44,352 nt of DNA from an uncultured Ignavibacteria bacterium (GTDB taxonomy: Bacteria; Bacteroidota; Ignavibacteria; Kapaibacteriales; Kapaibacteriaceae): NCBI GenBank assembly GCA_937870915.1, contig CALMZQ010000178.1, forward strand, positions 1 through 44,352, in the 5' to 3' direction. Shown piece after piece: positions 32,160 through 41,583 of this stretch; positions within the stretch are counted from its first letter, which is position 1; each line of letters opens with the position of its first letter. The notes below the pieces were generated by a model. It was not told the DNA's origin. It ran no database searches and saw only the letters and a list, made by a program, of their open reading frames with translations. Made by a program: the position numbers and the translations under genes.

Positions 32160-33407
32160 CAATAGGAGGCCCAATGCAGCTGCTGCGAACATTACGGCAA
32201 ATGAGAAGAGCATACGAATAAAGAATTGGAAGGACCCGCTAGTAGCGGCCAGAATCGATTTAACGATCATATTGGAGCCAACGGCAATAACTAACACGAT
32301 CTGACCCGCTTGGAGATCCATTATACCCGCACCGACTCGGTCTGCGGCGTTTAGCGCAATAGCGTCAACATCCAGAATTGCTCCAATAGCACTGGTCAGA
32401 TAGAGTCCGCCATCCCCAAGTACATCATACAGAACTGCCCCAACAATGGACACCCCTGCCATATATACGGCGAACTGCAGAGCGGGCCAGAGCCGCAGCG
32501 GATTCTGGAGTGGAGGTTTTGCATCTCCTACGGTAACCGGACCATGACCGATGATCGCACTCATGATGAGTCCGGCAGCGAACGCCGGCAAAAGTGCTAC
32601 AACGGTCATTTGTGCAAGGCCGGGTGCGGTGACCAACAGCAAAATCAACAGTCGCGGGAATTGAATACTATTGGATAAAGTGGCTGCTTGCCAGGCGATG
32701 CGAAGTCTATCAGGATTTGCTGCGGCCTGTTTTGCAAATGTTTGCGTCATTACAGTTGTGGAGACCATTCCGCCGAGAACTGCTACTAGCCACGTTCCGA
32801 GTTTCAAACCCAAGAACTTTTCGAGGAAATAGCCAACAAAAGATACCCCTGTGACCAAGATCACGGCAACCCATAAGGTGCGAGGGGAGAAGAATTCGTA
32901 GGGACCGAACCTTCCATCCGGAAGCAACGGTAAGATGATGAAGATGATCGCAAGGAAACGAATTGCATCCGCCACTTCCTTTTCGGTAATCACTTCCTTG
33001 AATACGCGCTTCACAGTGGATTTTGCATCGAGCAACAATGCTAGGGCTATTGACAATGCAACGATGAGCACAACGAGTGAGGCCTCGCGCGTAAGACCCA
33101 GAGCATACGACATCAGGAATACCGATATAACGGCAAATTCCGTTGTTACGCCAATGTGCGATTCTGTTCTCGGGCGATGCACGATCATCAACGCAACAAT
33201 CCCCAACATCACCGCGATGCCGATAAGGGGCTCATCCAATCTCCCCGTTATCCAGCCCATTGCCGACGTGAGAACGATGTCTCGCAGTCCAAGCGCTGCA
33301 TGCGCCCTAGCCGTTTCTCGCTCTGCTCCAACGATAACTCCAATGAGCAACGCAATACCCAGCGTCACCCAGGGAAACAGATCAGTAACGGTAAGGAGCG
33401 ATGGCAT
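32157..33407 (-). CDS. MgtC/SapB + DUF4010 membrane protein
   Basis: A 416-residue polytopic membrane protein. The N-terminal ~130 residues are MgtC/SapB-like: LGIALLIGVIVGAERE matches the family's GxERE signature and is followed by LGLRDIVLTSAMGW. The rest is the DUF4010 domain, with many helices and the TWLVAVLGGMVSTTVMTQTF segment. MgtC proteins are linked to Mg limitation and acid stress, but the MgtC-DUF4010 fusion is uncharacterised. The ATG at 33407 overlaps the stop of the PaaA gene by one base (TAATG), so it is translationally coupled to PaaA. The longer frame to 33464 lies inside PaaA and is not needed. Confidence 0.88.
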   Translation of the reverse strand: MPSLLTVTDLFPWVTLGIALLIGVIVGAERETARAHAALGLRDIVLTSAMGWITGRLDEPLIGIAVMLGIVALMIVHRPRTESHIGVTTEFAVISVFLMSYALGLTREASLVVLIVALSIALALLLDAKSTVKRVFKEVITEKEVADAIRFLAIIFIILPLLPDGRFGPYEFFSPRTLWVAVILVTGVSFVGYFLEKFLGLKLGTWLVAVLGGMVSTTVMTQTFAKQAAANPDRLRIAWQAATLSNSIQFPRLLILLLVTAPGLAQMTVVALLPAFAAGLIMSAIIGHGPVTVGDAKPPLQNPLRLWPALQFAVYMAGVSIVGAVLYDVLGDGGLYLTSAIGAILDVDAIALNAADRVGAGIMDLQAGQIVLVIAVGSNMIVKSILAATSGSFQFFIRMLFSFAVMFAAAALGLLL

Positions 33408-34390
33408 TATGCCAGTGGCACTACATAACCATCGGTAGGACGGGCAAGTGCTTGGCGTACCCAACGTCCGTGTTCTTCTGCCATGCGTCGTACTGCGAGA
33501 CGTTCCTTGTTACAAGGACCATCACCGTTGATCACGCGCTTGAACTCTGCCCAATCCGGATCTCCATACGTCCACTTCCCTGTTACTGGATCCTTTACGA
33601 GTTCCTTATCCGGCAAGGTTAATCCAAGTTCCCAGATCTTCGGCACGTATTGATTGAAGAACTGCTGACGCATGTCATCGTTGGTTGCCATCTTCACCTT
33701 CCACTTCATAAGCTTCTCCGTGTGTTGGCTGGCAACATCGGGAGGTCCAAAGAAGTGCATGATCGGACGCCACCATCTATTGAGTGCCTCTTGCACCATC
33801 TCGCGCTGCGTTGGTGTGCCGGTGGCTAGAGCAACAACATTGTCGTAGCCGTACTTAAGGTGGAATGATTCTTCCTGACAAATACGTTCAAGAGCTCTGC
33901 AATAAGGTGCATACGAGCCCTTTGAGTTTGCAACTTGATTGATGATCGCCGATGCATCGATGAGCCAGGCGATTACTGCCGTATCAGCCCACGTAGGTGC
34001 CGGGTAGTTGAAAACGTTCGAATATTTGGACTTACCGGTAAGAAGATCGTCGATCATCTTCTCGCGCGGTTTACCCAGCGTTTCTGCAGCGCTGTAGAGA
34101 AGCTGTGCGTGACCAACTTCGTCCTGCACCTTTGCCATGAGAGCCATCTTCCGCTTGAATCCCGGCGCGCGCGTGATCCACGTTCCTTCCGGCAATGCGC
34201 CTATGATCTCGGAATGAGCATGCTGCTCGATCATGCGTATGAGCTGTCGGCGATACTCAGCAGGCATCCAATCATGAGGCTCGATCTTTTCACCACGGGC
34301 GATCTTTTCCTCGAACTCCGCAAGTTTTTGTGGGTCATCGGCTACCTGATCGGTTGCTGGACCTTCTACAATGCTAATGTTTCCGTACAT
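33407..34390 (-). CDS. paaA: Phenylacetyl-CoA epoxidase subunit A (PaaA), orphan copy
   Basis: PaaA is the di-iron catalytic subunit of the multicomponent phenylacetyl-CoA 1,2-epoxidase. This 327-residue protein has the ferritin-like fold signatures with both metal-binding ExxH motifs: [20 protein letters not shown] and [13 protein letters not shown]. It also has the early helix glutamate in [16 protein letters not shown] Shine-Dalgarno (AGGAGA) overlaps the stop of the upstream gene. None of paaB, paaC, paaD or paaE is in view. PaaA normally needs PaaC as structural partner and PaaE as reductase. Either they are elsewhere or this PaaA serves another oxidation. It is co-translated with the MgtC/DUF4010 gene. 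Confidence 0.92.
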   Translation of the reverse strand: MYGNISIVEGPATDQVADDPQKLAEFEEKIARGEKIEPHDWMPAEYRRQLIRMIEQHAHSEIIGALPEGTWITRAPGFKRKMALMAKVQDEVGHAQLLYSAAETLGKPREKMIDDLLTGKSKYSNVFNYPAPTWADTAVIAWLIDASAIINQVANSKGSYAPYCRALERICQEESFHLKYGYDNVVALATGTPTQREMVQEALNRWWRPIMHFFGPPDVASQHTEKLMKWKVKMATNDDMRQQFFNQYVPKIWELGLTLPDKELVKDPVTGKWTYGDPDWAEFKRVINGDGPCNKERLAVRRMAEEHGRWVRQALARPTDGYVVPLA

Positions 34391-34399
34391 GATGTTCTC

Positions 34400-35029
34400 C
34401 TATTGGCCAAGTTGTGCATAGCGGAAATGATAGTACCCGAGAGGGGTTTCCTGCGTTGGTACTGCAGGAGCCCCTTCATAGATGCTTGTGAACTGGAACT
34501 TCACGAGCCGACCCTTTGGAGTCTTGATCGCAATGAGCTTGTCTGGACTTGGTTGGATTGTATGATTGGGGATTCCTTGGTACAAAAAGATCGCCTCCGA
34601 ACCTATCACTTGCGATGGTATGATCCACGAAAGTGTGTCTTCATTCCGAAGAACCGAGGATGGGGGTAGCGAGGTGATATTCTCGAACCTGCTTTTTACG
34701 ATGACGCCCTGTGTAGTACCGATACCAACGTTACCGGAATTAAGCTGGATCTTGATGGAACGCGTGTTTCCGCAACAAAGGAGATAGGCCATACGAATGT
34801 CCCACTCAGCCGTGGCGGACTTCGTTGGTGGTACAACGGAGTCTCCATCGATAGAATAATACAACCAACCGGTTGCACTGTCTGGATGCATATTCTGTTT
34901 TACGATCACGGTTGTATCCACCGGTGTCGATGGTGTAACAGGATCATCCCCGCACGCTGACACAATCATCATGACGGTCGAGATCACAACAGCGCCGATT
35001 ACCGATCTCATCATTACTACGCTTCCCAT
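34400..35029 (-). CDS. HmuY-like lipoprotein
   Basis: A 209-residue lipoprotein with signal ending IVSAC. The middle contains ATAEWDIRMAYLL and SIKIQLNSGNVGIGT, and the C-terminus contains KLIAIKTPKGRLVKFQFTSI with GYYHFRYAQL. These elements resemble HmuY-family heme-binding lipoproteins of Bacteroidota (a tryptophan-aspartate strand, then a Gly-Lys-Phe strand and a terminal aromatic FRY). HmuY binds heme extracellularly in Porphyromonas, and relatives bind other ligands. I cannot identify heme ligands here. The ATG overlaps the stop of the haloperoxidase-like gene (TAATG), and PaaA follows after 9 nt. Confidence 0.6.
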   Translation of the reverse strand: MGSVVMMRSVIGAVVISTVMMIVSACGDDPVTPSTPVDTTVIVKQNMHPDSATGWLYYSIDGDSVVPPTKSATAEWDIRMAYLLCCGNTRSIKIQLNSGNVGIGTTQGVIVKSRFENITSLPPSSVLRNEDTLSWIIPSQVIGSEAIFLYQGIPNHTIQPSPDKLIAIKTPKGRLVKFQFTSIYEGAPAVPTQETPLGYYHFRYAQLGQ

Positions 35030-36330
35030 TACTTCGTGCGAACCTGAACACGTTGAACAACTGCTTTGCCAATCTTGGTTCCATGTTCGTTCCCGGCATC
35101 ACAACCTCTACGGTAGTGAATGCCTCCATAGAGACGGCTTACGGATGCCTCAAGAGCAGCATCGCGGAAACTTGCAAACGTCCGCGGAGCCCAACCAAAT
35201 GGTACTTCCGTGCTATCAACAAATGCTACATCTCCGAAGTTCGCAGTGAGGACCTCTGCAGCAGCAGCCGTGATCGTTGAGTGCCCACTGGCATGTTCAG
35301 GAAACGGAGGTGTTTGCAGCATTGGCTCCCACCGAGTATCGATGTATTTGTTGACGTAGGTTACTGGACGGATTAAATTTCCGCGATACTTCTCAGCCCA
35401 GCATGCAGTGAAGCCGTCAAACAATGCGAATGCAGTCATCGAGTATACTTCCATTGAACGCACCATGCTCGCACCTTTGTCTCGCAACACCCTCTCGGCA
35501 ATACTCATCCAATGCCCACCTGGAGATATCTGACGGGAGTTAAAGATGAAATGACCGTGGTAGTTGGTGAGCACCGGATTGTCGTTCCAGAAATTGGCGA
35601 TCTGCCGCTGTTCTTCCGTTAGCGATTTTGAAATCTCGATCACTTCCAGTGCAGCTGCGTAGAATGGCGACCCCTTAACAGTGTTGAAAGGAATACTTGC
35701 AGGTACCGGGAACTCATTGGGATCAGACAGAACAATGGTCCGCACTCTCCCGCAATAGGGAGAAAGGGGCTTGGCAAAATTTGGTGGTGTTGGTATCCAA
35801 CATGAATCGCATCGTGGCCACTCATAGTCCGGTAATCCCTGTGTACGAGCATATCCATCACCTTTTGCATAGGCGTTGATAGCCTTGCCAACTTCAATAC
35901 CATAGTCCTTGGAACGTGTGAACACGTCGGCAGACACATCCTTTGAAAGCCGATCGAAATGCACCTTCGCAAGACTGTCAGAGATACCTGTACGGTAGAG
36001 CAGCTTGCTGCAGGCCACTTGATAGGCAGCAACAGCACTTACCCGCCAATCGTAGCTATGGTCCGTCTTGGGCTCCGGGCAAGTAGCAAAACCGTTAAGC
36101 ATTCCCACCATTGATGTATACCCGGGTTCAGCGCGAAATGCTGCCTGATATCCGGCAAGGTTGGCGTAAGCGTGGATGCGTGCTGCGATCGGTGGACCAA
36201 AACCGTCCTCCATGATCACCTCAATGACACATCGGTTCCATTGATGGGCGATCTCTTCGCCCGTAAGTGTCTGTGCATCAAGTGGGCGCACAAAGGCTAC
36301 GATCACGAGGAGCAATAGGAGTCGTTTCAT
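35029..36330 (-). CDS. Vanadium-dependent haloperoxidase/PAP2-like secreted phosphatase
   Basis: A 433-residue exported protein; I start at the ATG at 36330, which opens a good signal peptide (MKRLLLLLVIVAFVRPLDAQ). The C-terminal half holds the PAP2/haloperoxidase triad: EKYRGNLIRPVTYV, then PPFPEHASGHSTI, then VSRLYGGIHYRRGCDAGNE. These supply the Lys/Arg, Ser-Gly-His and Arg..His residues that bind vanadate or phosphate. Length and layout fit bacterial vanadium-dependent haloperoxidase homologs. Sequence alone cannot separate halide oxidation from phosphatase action. A TATTTTTA element ends 5 nt upstream. It follows the VCBS/ASPIC gene by 41 bp and is coupled to the HmuY-like gene. Confidence 0.85.
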   Translation of the reverse strand: MKRLLLLLVIVAFVRPLDAQTLTGEEIAHQWNRCVIEVIMEDGFGPPIAARIHAYANLAGYQAAFRAEPGYTSMVGMLNGFATCPEPKTDHSYDWRVSAVAAYQVACSKLLYRTGISDSLAKVHFDRLSKDVSADVFTRSKDYGIEVGKAINAYAKGDGYARTQGLPDYEWPRCDSCWIPTPPNFAKPLSPYCGRVRTIVLSDPNEFPVPASIPFNTVKGSPFYAAALEVIEISKSLTEEQRQIANFWNDNPVLTNYHGHFIFNSRQISPGGHWMSIAERVLRDKGASMVRSMEVYSMTAFALFDGFTACWAEKYRGNLIRPVTYVNKYIDTRWEPMLQTPPFPEHASGHSTITAAAAEVLTANFGDVAFVDSTEVPFGWAPRTFASFRDAALEASVSRLYGGIHYRRGCDAGNEHGTKIGKAVVQRVQVRTK

Positions 36331-36371
36331 GGGCTTAAAAATACGGCGGTTTGCGGACTTCTCCGTCCTAA

Positions 36372-39300
36372 TTAGCGACCGGGAGTGGATAATGGAGCTG
36401 CGGGGGGCAGATGAAAGAGTCTCGGCGTTCTGTTGTTTACGGACACACAAAGCAGATCAGACGCTCCCGGCACGGGAAGTATTGCCATTCGCCGGACTTC
36501 GTGAGGTGCATTAAATCCACTTTCGCGAGCCTTGAGCGTGGTATAACGTCCATTGCCGTCATTCAGGATCACCAAGCCAATACCTGCGTCAAAGGCAATA
36601 TTGTCACTGTCCGCGGTCTTTGTATTCCCTGCAACGATCAGATCGAGGTCTCCATCTCGATCCATATCACGCGAAAGTATGGCCATGATGGGTGATATCT
36701 GCGCCATGTCAGGGAGTGGTCGCGAAACAAATCGCCCCTTATCATTTACAAACACTGTTGAGGCAAACTCGCGCACAGTAAGCTTCTGCGCTGTATCCTG
36801 TTGTGTTGGGTTAAGTACGTCGTTGATATCGGCTCTTGCGTATTGGTCATAGGTATTAAACGTGCGGGTAAGAGTAGGCATGTGCTGTATGAGTGTCATC
36901 CGTCCACGTGTTGGGACTCTCCTACCATCGATGATCTGCGTAACGATTGGGTCAATCGAACCGTTTTCATCAAAATCACCAACAAAACAGATAAGGGGCT
37001 TATCGGGCTCGGGTGTTACTCTGCAGTTTAAGCCAACATTGCCGGCGATGAGGTCCATATCGCCGTCGCTATCGATGTCTGCTGCGTGAATGGCGGACCA
37101 CAGTCCTTCATGACCATCGAGGCCCATCTCGGAGCTGACGTCTGAGAATCGACCCTTATCGTTACGCCAAACACGGGGCGTCATCCAATCCCCTACAACA
37201 ACAAGGTCGCTGTCCTTGTCGTTATCGATATCGGCCCACGTAGCTCTCGTGGTCATCCCCACATGCGAGAGTCCGGGAGCGATTGAGTCAGTGACATCAT
37301 AAAAGACCCCCTTGATATTCCGGTATAGAACACTTCGGGCTATGCGGGGGAATTTGCCGGGAACCACCCTTCCACCAATGAACAGATCTACATCGCCATC
37401 GCCATCAAAATCGATGGGGGCCACACATGAACCTGATTCAAATCCGCCCGGCAGTCCGTTCTGTATCTGACTGAAAACTCCTTTACCATCGTTACGGTAG
37501 AGTCGGTCTTCAAGTTCCGGATCACCTTCGTCAAATTCATTGCCTCCGGTTACAATCACTAGGTCGAGATCATGATCGCCATCGATATCGATCAATGCGG
37601 CATCAACATCTTCTGCAGCTACATAATCCAATCCGCACGGCCAAGCAATCATCCGCTCATCGGGATATTGAAGGAAACATTGCGTGGACTGGTACTTGGG
37701 ACCGGTGAGGATCACATCTGCGAATCCGTCTCCATTAACATCTCCAACGGCAAGACCCGGACCCTCCTTTGAAAGTCGGTATGGAAGTAAACGCTCACGC
37801 TTGAAGTCGTCGTACGAATTCTCATTGTGATAGAATGGTATCGTTGCCTTCCGCAGCTTCCCCATCAAGGTTGGTTTAGGGACAGGAGCAGACCATTGTG
37901 GAGCTGATGGAGGCAGCTCTACAACTCTGTAAGAATTGATTGGAATATTCTTTTCAGTGCTTACCTCACCTGTCGGCCAACGCACAATGACAGAATCGAT
38001 TCGCGTTGCTGATCCCAATCCAAAAATCGGTCGCGTATCGGATGTTGAAAGAAATCCTCGCGTCGCAAAGACTTCCTTCATGTACGTAGCCCCGGGAACG
38101 AACACCGTGATACGTGCGCCTATCGCCGTTTGATTAGATGGAGAGCCCTTGAGAGTGAATCCAACCCAGTGCTTGTCCGCACGTGCCGGCTCAACGCTCG
38201 TATTCACGAGGAGGGTTGCCAGTGCGTCGGTATTGTTGACAACGATCTCCAGATCGCCATCATTATCTAGGTCGCCATAGGCGGATCCATTCGAGACTTC
38301 GGGTTGAGCAAGACCTTCAGTTTGTCCGGCATTTATAAACCGAAATCCGCCGGTGTTTCTAAAGAAGTAATCTTTCAGTTTTGACTGAGGCATACGTTTG
38401 TAGGCATCAGCTCGTGCCAAACTGTCGCCAGCAAAGAGATTGTTGGTAAAGTCTTGATCTCCAATGTCACGCTTTGTACCGTTTGTCACGTACAGATCCA
38501 CCAAACCGTCAAGATCAAAGTCTTGCGCAAGTACACTCCAACTCCAGTCCGTTGCGGCTATACCGGCTATGTAGCAGACGTTTGAGAACCGGCCGTTCCC
38601 TCTATTGATGTGGAGTGCGTTGTGAACGCGCTGCACAGAATCAAAGAACGGACCGTAGATAGACATGCCACCAATCTGCGTCTGCCTGCGGTAGTTATCT
38701 CGAGGCAACATGTCCACCGTAACCACATCGAGGAGGCCATCACCATTGATGTCTGCTACATCACTTCCCATGGATGCCCACGACATATTCGCCATGGCCT
38801 TTGCGGAAGAATCAGCAAAGGTGCCGTTCCTTTGATTGATCCAGATCTTGTCTCGTTCTTCAAAGTCATTGGTGACAAAGATGTCAGGCCAGCCGTCATT
38901 GTTCAGATCACCGATACTTGCACTGAGACCATACCCTTTGTCTATGATCCCTGCACGTGGCGTTACATCAGTGAACCGGCCGCCCCCTTCATTTTCAAAG
39001 AGTCGATCATTGACGCCCGGATTTAAATAGCCTTGACGACGGGGTTCGCCACTATTAACGAGGAAAACGTCGAGATCGCCATCTCGATCATAATCGAAGG
39101 CATTGGCACTGGTAGAAAAGGCAGCGATTGATAATGCCGACCCTTCTGATCTGTCGGTAAAGGTTCCGTTGCCATTATTGACAAAGAAACGATTCGGCAG
39201 ATATCGCCTGCACAGATAGACATCGGGGTAACCATCGCCCGTGAGGTCTGCGATCAAAACGCCGGTGTTCACACCTTTGTCATCGATACGTAGTCCGCAG

Positions 39301-39593
39301 CTAGCAGTAACATCTTCGAACTTCAGGTTCCCGTTGTTTCGGAAGGCCGCAACTCCGTTTGATGTGCTGGTGAACAGCACGTCCAGGAGCTCATCACCGT
39401 TGAGATCGGCGATGCCAACTCCTCCCCCATTATAGGCGTAGAAATCAGCCAACACATTAAACGTGTCCGATTCAACAATGTCGTTCCGAAACGTGAGCCC
39501 TGATTCCTTCGACGTTCGTTGCTCAAATGTTTGCGCATGCGCATACACCGATGCCGTGATCACGATGATCAGCATCACTCCTGCAGACTTCAA
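36372..39593 (-). CDS. Secreted VCBS/FG-GAP protein with ASPIC/UnbV domain (CRTAC1-like)
   Basis: This 1073-residue protein uses a TTG start at 39593 with AGGGG about 7 nt upstream, giving signal peptide MKSAGVMLIIVITASVYAHAQ. Many Ca-binding blades carry DxNxDG or DxDxDG loops, such as IADLNGDELLDV, FDYDRDGDLDVF, IGDLNNDGWPDI, VADINGDGLLDV and ALIDIDGDHDLDLV. An ASPIC/UnbV domain lies near the middle (about 480-560; HWVGFTLKGSPSNQTAIGAR), and further blades follow. There is no clear T9SS sorting domain. Paralogy with the protein at 9662-12811 is evident from the shared domains, but the fibronectin-like modules are absent here. It is exported; its ligand is unknown. The downstream neighbour is the haloperoxidase-like gene. 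Confidence 0.87.
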   Translation of the reverse strand: MKSAGVMLIIVITASVYAHAQTFEQRTSKESGLTFRNDIVESDTFNVLADFYAYNGGGVGIADLNGDELLDVLFTSTSNGVAAFRNNGNLKFEDVTASCGLRIDDKGVNTGVLIADLTGDGYPDVYLCRRYLPNRFFVNNGNGTFTDRSEGSALSIAAFSTSANAFDYDRDGDLDVFLVNSGEPRRQGYLNPGVNDRLFENEGGGRFTDVTPRAGIIDKGYGLSASIGDLNNDGWPDIFVTNDFEERDKIWINQRNGTFADSSAKAMANMSWASMGSDVADINGDGLLDVVTVDMLPRDNYRRQTQIGGMSIYGPFFDSVQRVHNALHINRGNGRFSNVCYIAGIAATDWSWSVLAQDFDLDGLVDLYVTNGTKRDIGDQDFTNNLFAGDSLARADAYKRMPQSKLKDYFFRNTGGFRFINAGQTEGLAQPEVSNGSAYGDLDNDGDLEIVVNNTDALATLLVNTSVEPARADKHWVGFTLKGSPSNQTAIGARITVFVPGATYMKEVFATRGFLSTSDTRPIFGLGSATRIDSVIVRWPTGEVSTEKNIPINSYRVVELPPSAPQWSAPVPKPTLMGKLRKATIPFYHNENSYDDFKRERLLPYRLSKEGPGLAVGDVNGDGFADVILTGPKYQSTQCFLQYPDERMIAWPCGLDYVAAEDVDAALIDIDGDHDLDLVIVTGGNEFDEGDPELEDRLYRNDGKGVFSQIQNGLPGGFESGSCVAPIDFDGDGDVDLFIGGRVVPGKFPRIARSVLYRNIKGVFYDVTDSIAPGLSHVGMTTRATWADIDNDKDSDLVVVGDWMTPRVWRNDKGRFSDVSSEMGLDGHEGLWSAIHAADIDSDGDMDLIAGNVGLNCRVTPEPDKPLICFVGDFDENGSIDPIVTQIIDGRRVPTRGRMTLIQHMPTLTRTFNTYDQYARADINDVLNPTQQDTAQKLTVREFASTVFVNDKGRFVSRPLPDMAQISPIMAILSRDMDRDGDLDLIVAGNTKTADSDNIAFDAGIGLVILNDGNGRYTTLKARESGFNAPHEVRRMAILPVPGASDLLCVSVNNRTPRLFHLPPAAPLSTPGR

Positions 39594-39628
39594 TGTTTAC
39601 CCCTGCCGACGTGTTTACTCAGAGAATA

Positions 39629-40711
39629 TCAAGCCCGGGTCCTAGCCAAAAGCACTAGCCCGATCATAAGAAATATGCCGTTCGCACCCCATCCAACTAC
39701 TTCAACCGGAAGATCCATGGCTACACCTGCAGCTTGACTGATCTTGGTGAACGCAATGTACGTAATAGCGATGACCATTGCCGCCGCGATATTTACGGCC
39801 ATTCCCCCCCTGCGCCTCACGGAAGCAAATGGAACGGATATCAGAACAACGATAAGATTTACGAATGGGAACGCCCACTGTCCCGATAGATCGATCTCTT
39901 GACGGCGGGTGTCCTTGCCCCCTTTTTCTAAAGTCCCGATATAGTCATCCATCTCCGGAAACGTCATTTCCTCGGGATTGAGTTGCAGTTTGGCGATCTG
40001 GTCCGGTCGAATGGCAAAGGGGGCTCTATACTGCGTGATCGTTTCTATTGCAACACTATCTGGATAAAACGTGCGCCGGGTTGCCTTTGGCAACGTCCAC
40101 GATGCGGACGTAGAGTCCCACGCCATAGAATCGGCATCGATCCGCCATTGCTGACGAGGGGAACGGGCAGAACCGAATTCTTCAAAAGACACGGACGTAC
40201 CCACTCGATGTTCTGCATCATAGCGTCTGAGCGAGACGTTCATCGTGGGGCTTTCGCGGAAGTACAGATCTTGAAGTGATGTTGGACTATTATTGCTCGC
40301 CAGAGCCATCCGTTCAATCGTAAGCCGTTCTGTAGCAGCCCTCGGAGCAACCCACCCATTGAAATATACCTGAGCTATGCTCATGAAAAATGCAAATACG
40401 AGGATCGGGAGCAGAAAGCGAATCGGGCCCTGGCCGCCGGAACGCATTGCCGTGATTTCATTGTTATTGCTCAGTCGACCCACGGAAAAGAGCCCGGCTA
40501 ACATCAGCGCTACGGGATTGACCAGCTCTAGAGAATATGGGAGAAACGCCACGTAGAATACGAGCACCGTCTCTATTGGGGTTTTGTTGTCAATAAACTT
40601 ATCGAGCCGTTCGAAGAGATCGATAACAATGAAGATCGAGCACAGTGCCACGATAGCAAACACAAACGTCAACACGAACTGCCGAAGCACATAGCGATCT
40701 AGGATGTTCAT
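39629..40711 (-). CDS. LptF/LptG-family permease (LPS export)
   Basis: LptF and LptG form the inner-membrane part of the LptBFG ABC transporter that extracts lipopolysaccharide and feeds it to the Lpt bridge. This 360-residue protein has three N-terminal TM helices (MNILDRYVLRQFVLTFVFAI; IDLFERLDKF; VNPVALMLAGLFSVGRLS), a periplasmic jellyroll-like domain (about 125-265), and three C-terminal helices. IDLFERLDKF is typical of the YjgP/YjgQ family. Only one such gene is visible, so a partner LptF/G and LptB must be elsewhere. The ATG at 40711 overlaps the ftsX stop (ATGA). Confidence 0.9.
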   Translation of the reverse strand: MNILDRYVLRQFVLTFVFAIVALCSIFIVIDLFERLDKFIDNKTPIETVLVFYVAFLPYSLELVNPVALMLAGLFSVGRLSNNNEITAMRSGGQGPIRFLLPILVFAFFMSIAQVYFNGWVAPRAATERLTIERMALASNNSPTSLQDLYFRESPTMNVSLRRYDAEHRVGTSVSFEEFGSARSPRQQWRIDADSMAWDSTSASWTLPKATRRTFYPDSVAIETITQYRAPFAIRPDQIAKLQLNPEEMTFPEMDDYIGTLEKGGKDTRRQEIDLSGQWAFPFVNLIVVLISVPFASVRRRGGMAVNIAAAMVIAITYIAFTKISQAAGVAMDLPVEVVGWGANGIFLMIGLVLLARTRA

Positions 40712-41583
40712 GGTTTGCGCGCAGCCCCTTTCACGGTGATAATGGACTGCCACCAACTCAACCCCATTCCGATCACCACCACAAAAGAGGTCCAGATGAA
40801 GATCTCATCGACGCGAACAGTCTGCAACCACACTGCATGATGTATGGCGTATGGCCTGGCAATAAGGATGGAGCCCACACCTAACACCAACCCCACAGCG
40901 CCAGCTACAAGGCTCACGATGAGATGCGGTGCAGCAATCCAGGAGGCTGTAGCACCGAGCAACGATGCAACACGCAGATCAGAACCGGCTCTATGGATCT
41001 CTGCTCGGAATGCATACATCACGGAAAGGAAGAACAAGATCAAACTCAGGAACCCGGCAACCCCACCGAGCACGATCACATCCCTCCGCCCGGCATCAAG
41101 CATCTCTACATAGGGGCGTGGCCATACAATGCTGGCTGTTGCCTCCGGATACATATCGTGTAACGAGCGAACAAATCTATCCGTAGCATCAATCGAGACC
41201 ATGTTTGGTCGAAGATTGAGTCGTAGGATCGTTGGCACCGATGCGATCTCTCGCAGATCATCCGCGCCGAGCTTCATCTCCTGCGCAAACTCACGCCATA
41301 CTGCATCGTCACTCATGAGGCGTACGGCCGCAATGGAGGGGCGCTTGCGCATGTCGGCAGCCATGGCTTTGATGGCGGTGTTTGTGCTGTCTGCCGGACC
41401 AATCACATCAACCGACATCTCCTGAGCTCGACGATCAAGATCCCGCCATACGCCAACGCCCCAAATCGCACCGGAAAGACACCATACCGTTCCGATGAGG
41501 GCAACGAAGACCATTCTGATCACCGGTCCTTTGCGGCGTGTGAGGAGCCGACCAGCCCCCTGCAAATGAAACCACATGCTCAT
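40708..41583 (-). CDS. ftsX: Cell-division ABC transporter permease FtsX
   Basis: FtsX with the ATPase FtsE controls peptidoglycan hydrolases at the septum, typically through EnvC or similar activators. This 291-residue protein has a short cytoplasmic N-terminus, TM1 (about 23-45) and a periplasmic domain (about 50-165) with PSIAAVRLMSDDAVWREFAQ, the family's typical strand-helix. Three TM helices follow (about 168-190, 210-235, 258-280). No ftsE is adjacent. It overlaps both neighbours by ATGA: the flippase before it and the LptF/G-type gene after it. An EnvC-like protein is encoded elsewhere in this window (27659-28867), a plausible partner. Confidence 0.85.
   Translation of the reverse strand: MSMWFHLQGAGRLLTRRKGPVIRMVFVALIGTVWCLSGAIWGVGVWRDLDRRAQEMSVDVIGPADSTNTAIKAMAADMRKRPSIAAVRLMSDDAVWREFAQEMKLGADDLREIASVPTILRLNLRPNMVSIDATDRFVRSLHDMYPEATASIVWPRPYVEMLDAGRRDVIVLGGVAGFLSLILFFLSVMYAFRAEIHRAGSDLRVASLLGATASWIAAPHLIVSLVAGAVGLVLGVGSILIARPYAIHHAVWLQTVRVDEIFIWTSFVVVIGMGLSWWQSIITVKGAARKP

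Noticed and set aside
32935-33438. 167-residue plus-strand frame opposite the MgtC/DUF4010 gene
   Set aside because: It is antisense to helices of a recognised membrane protein, and its composition mirrors the opposite strand.
33935-34669. 244-residue plus-strand frame opposite paaA and the HmuY-like gene
   Set aside because: It lies antisense to two well-supported genes, spans their junction, and its product has no family features or export signal.
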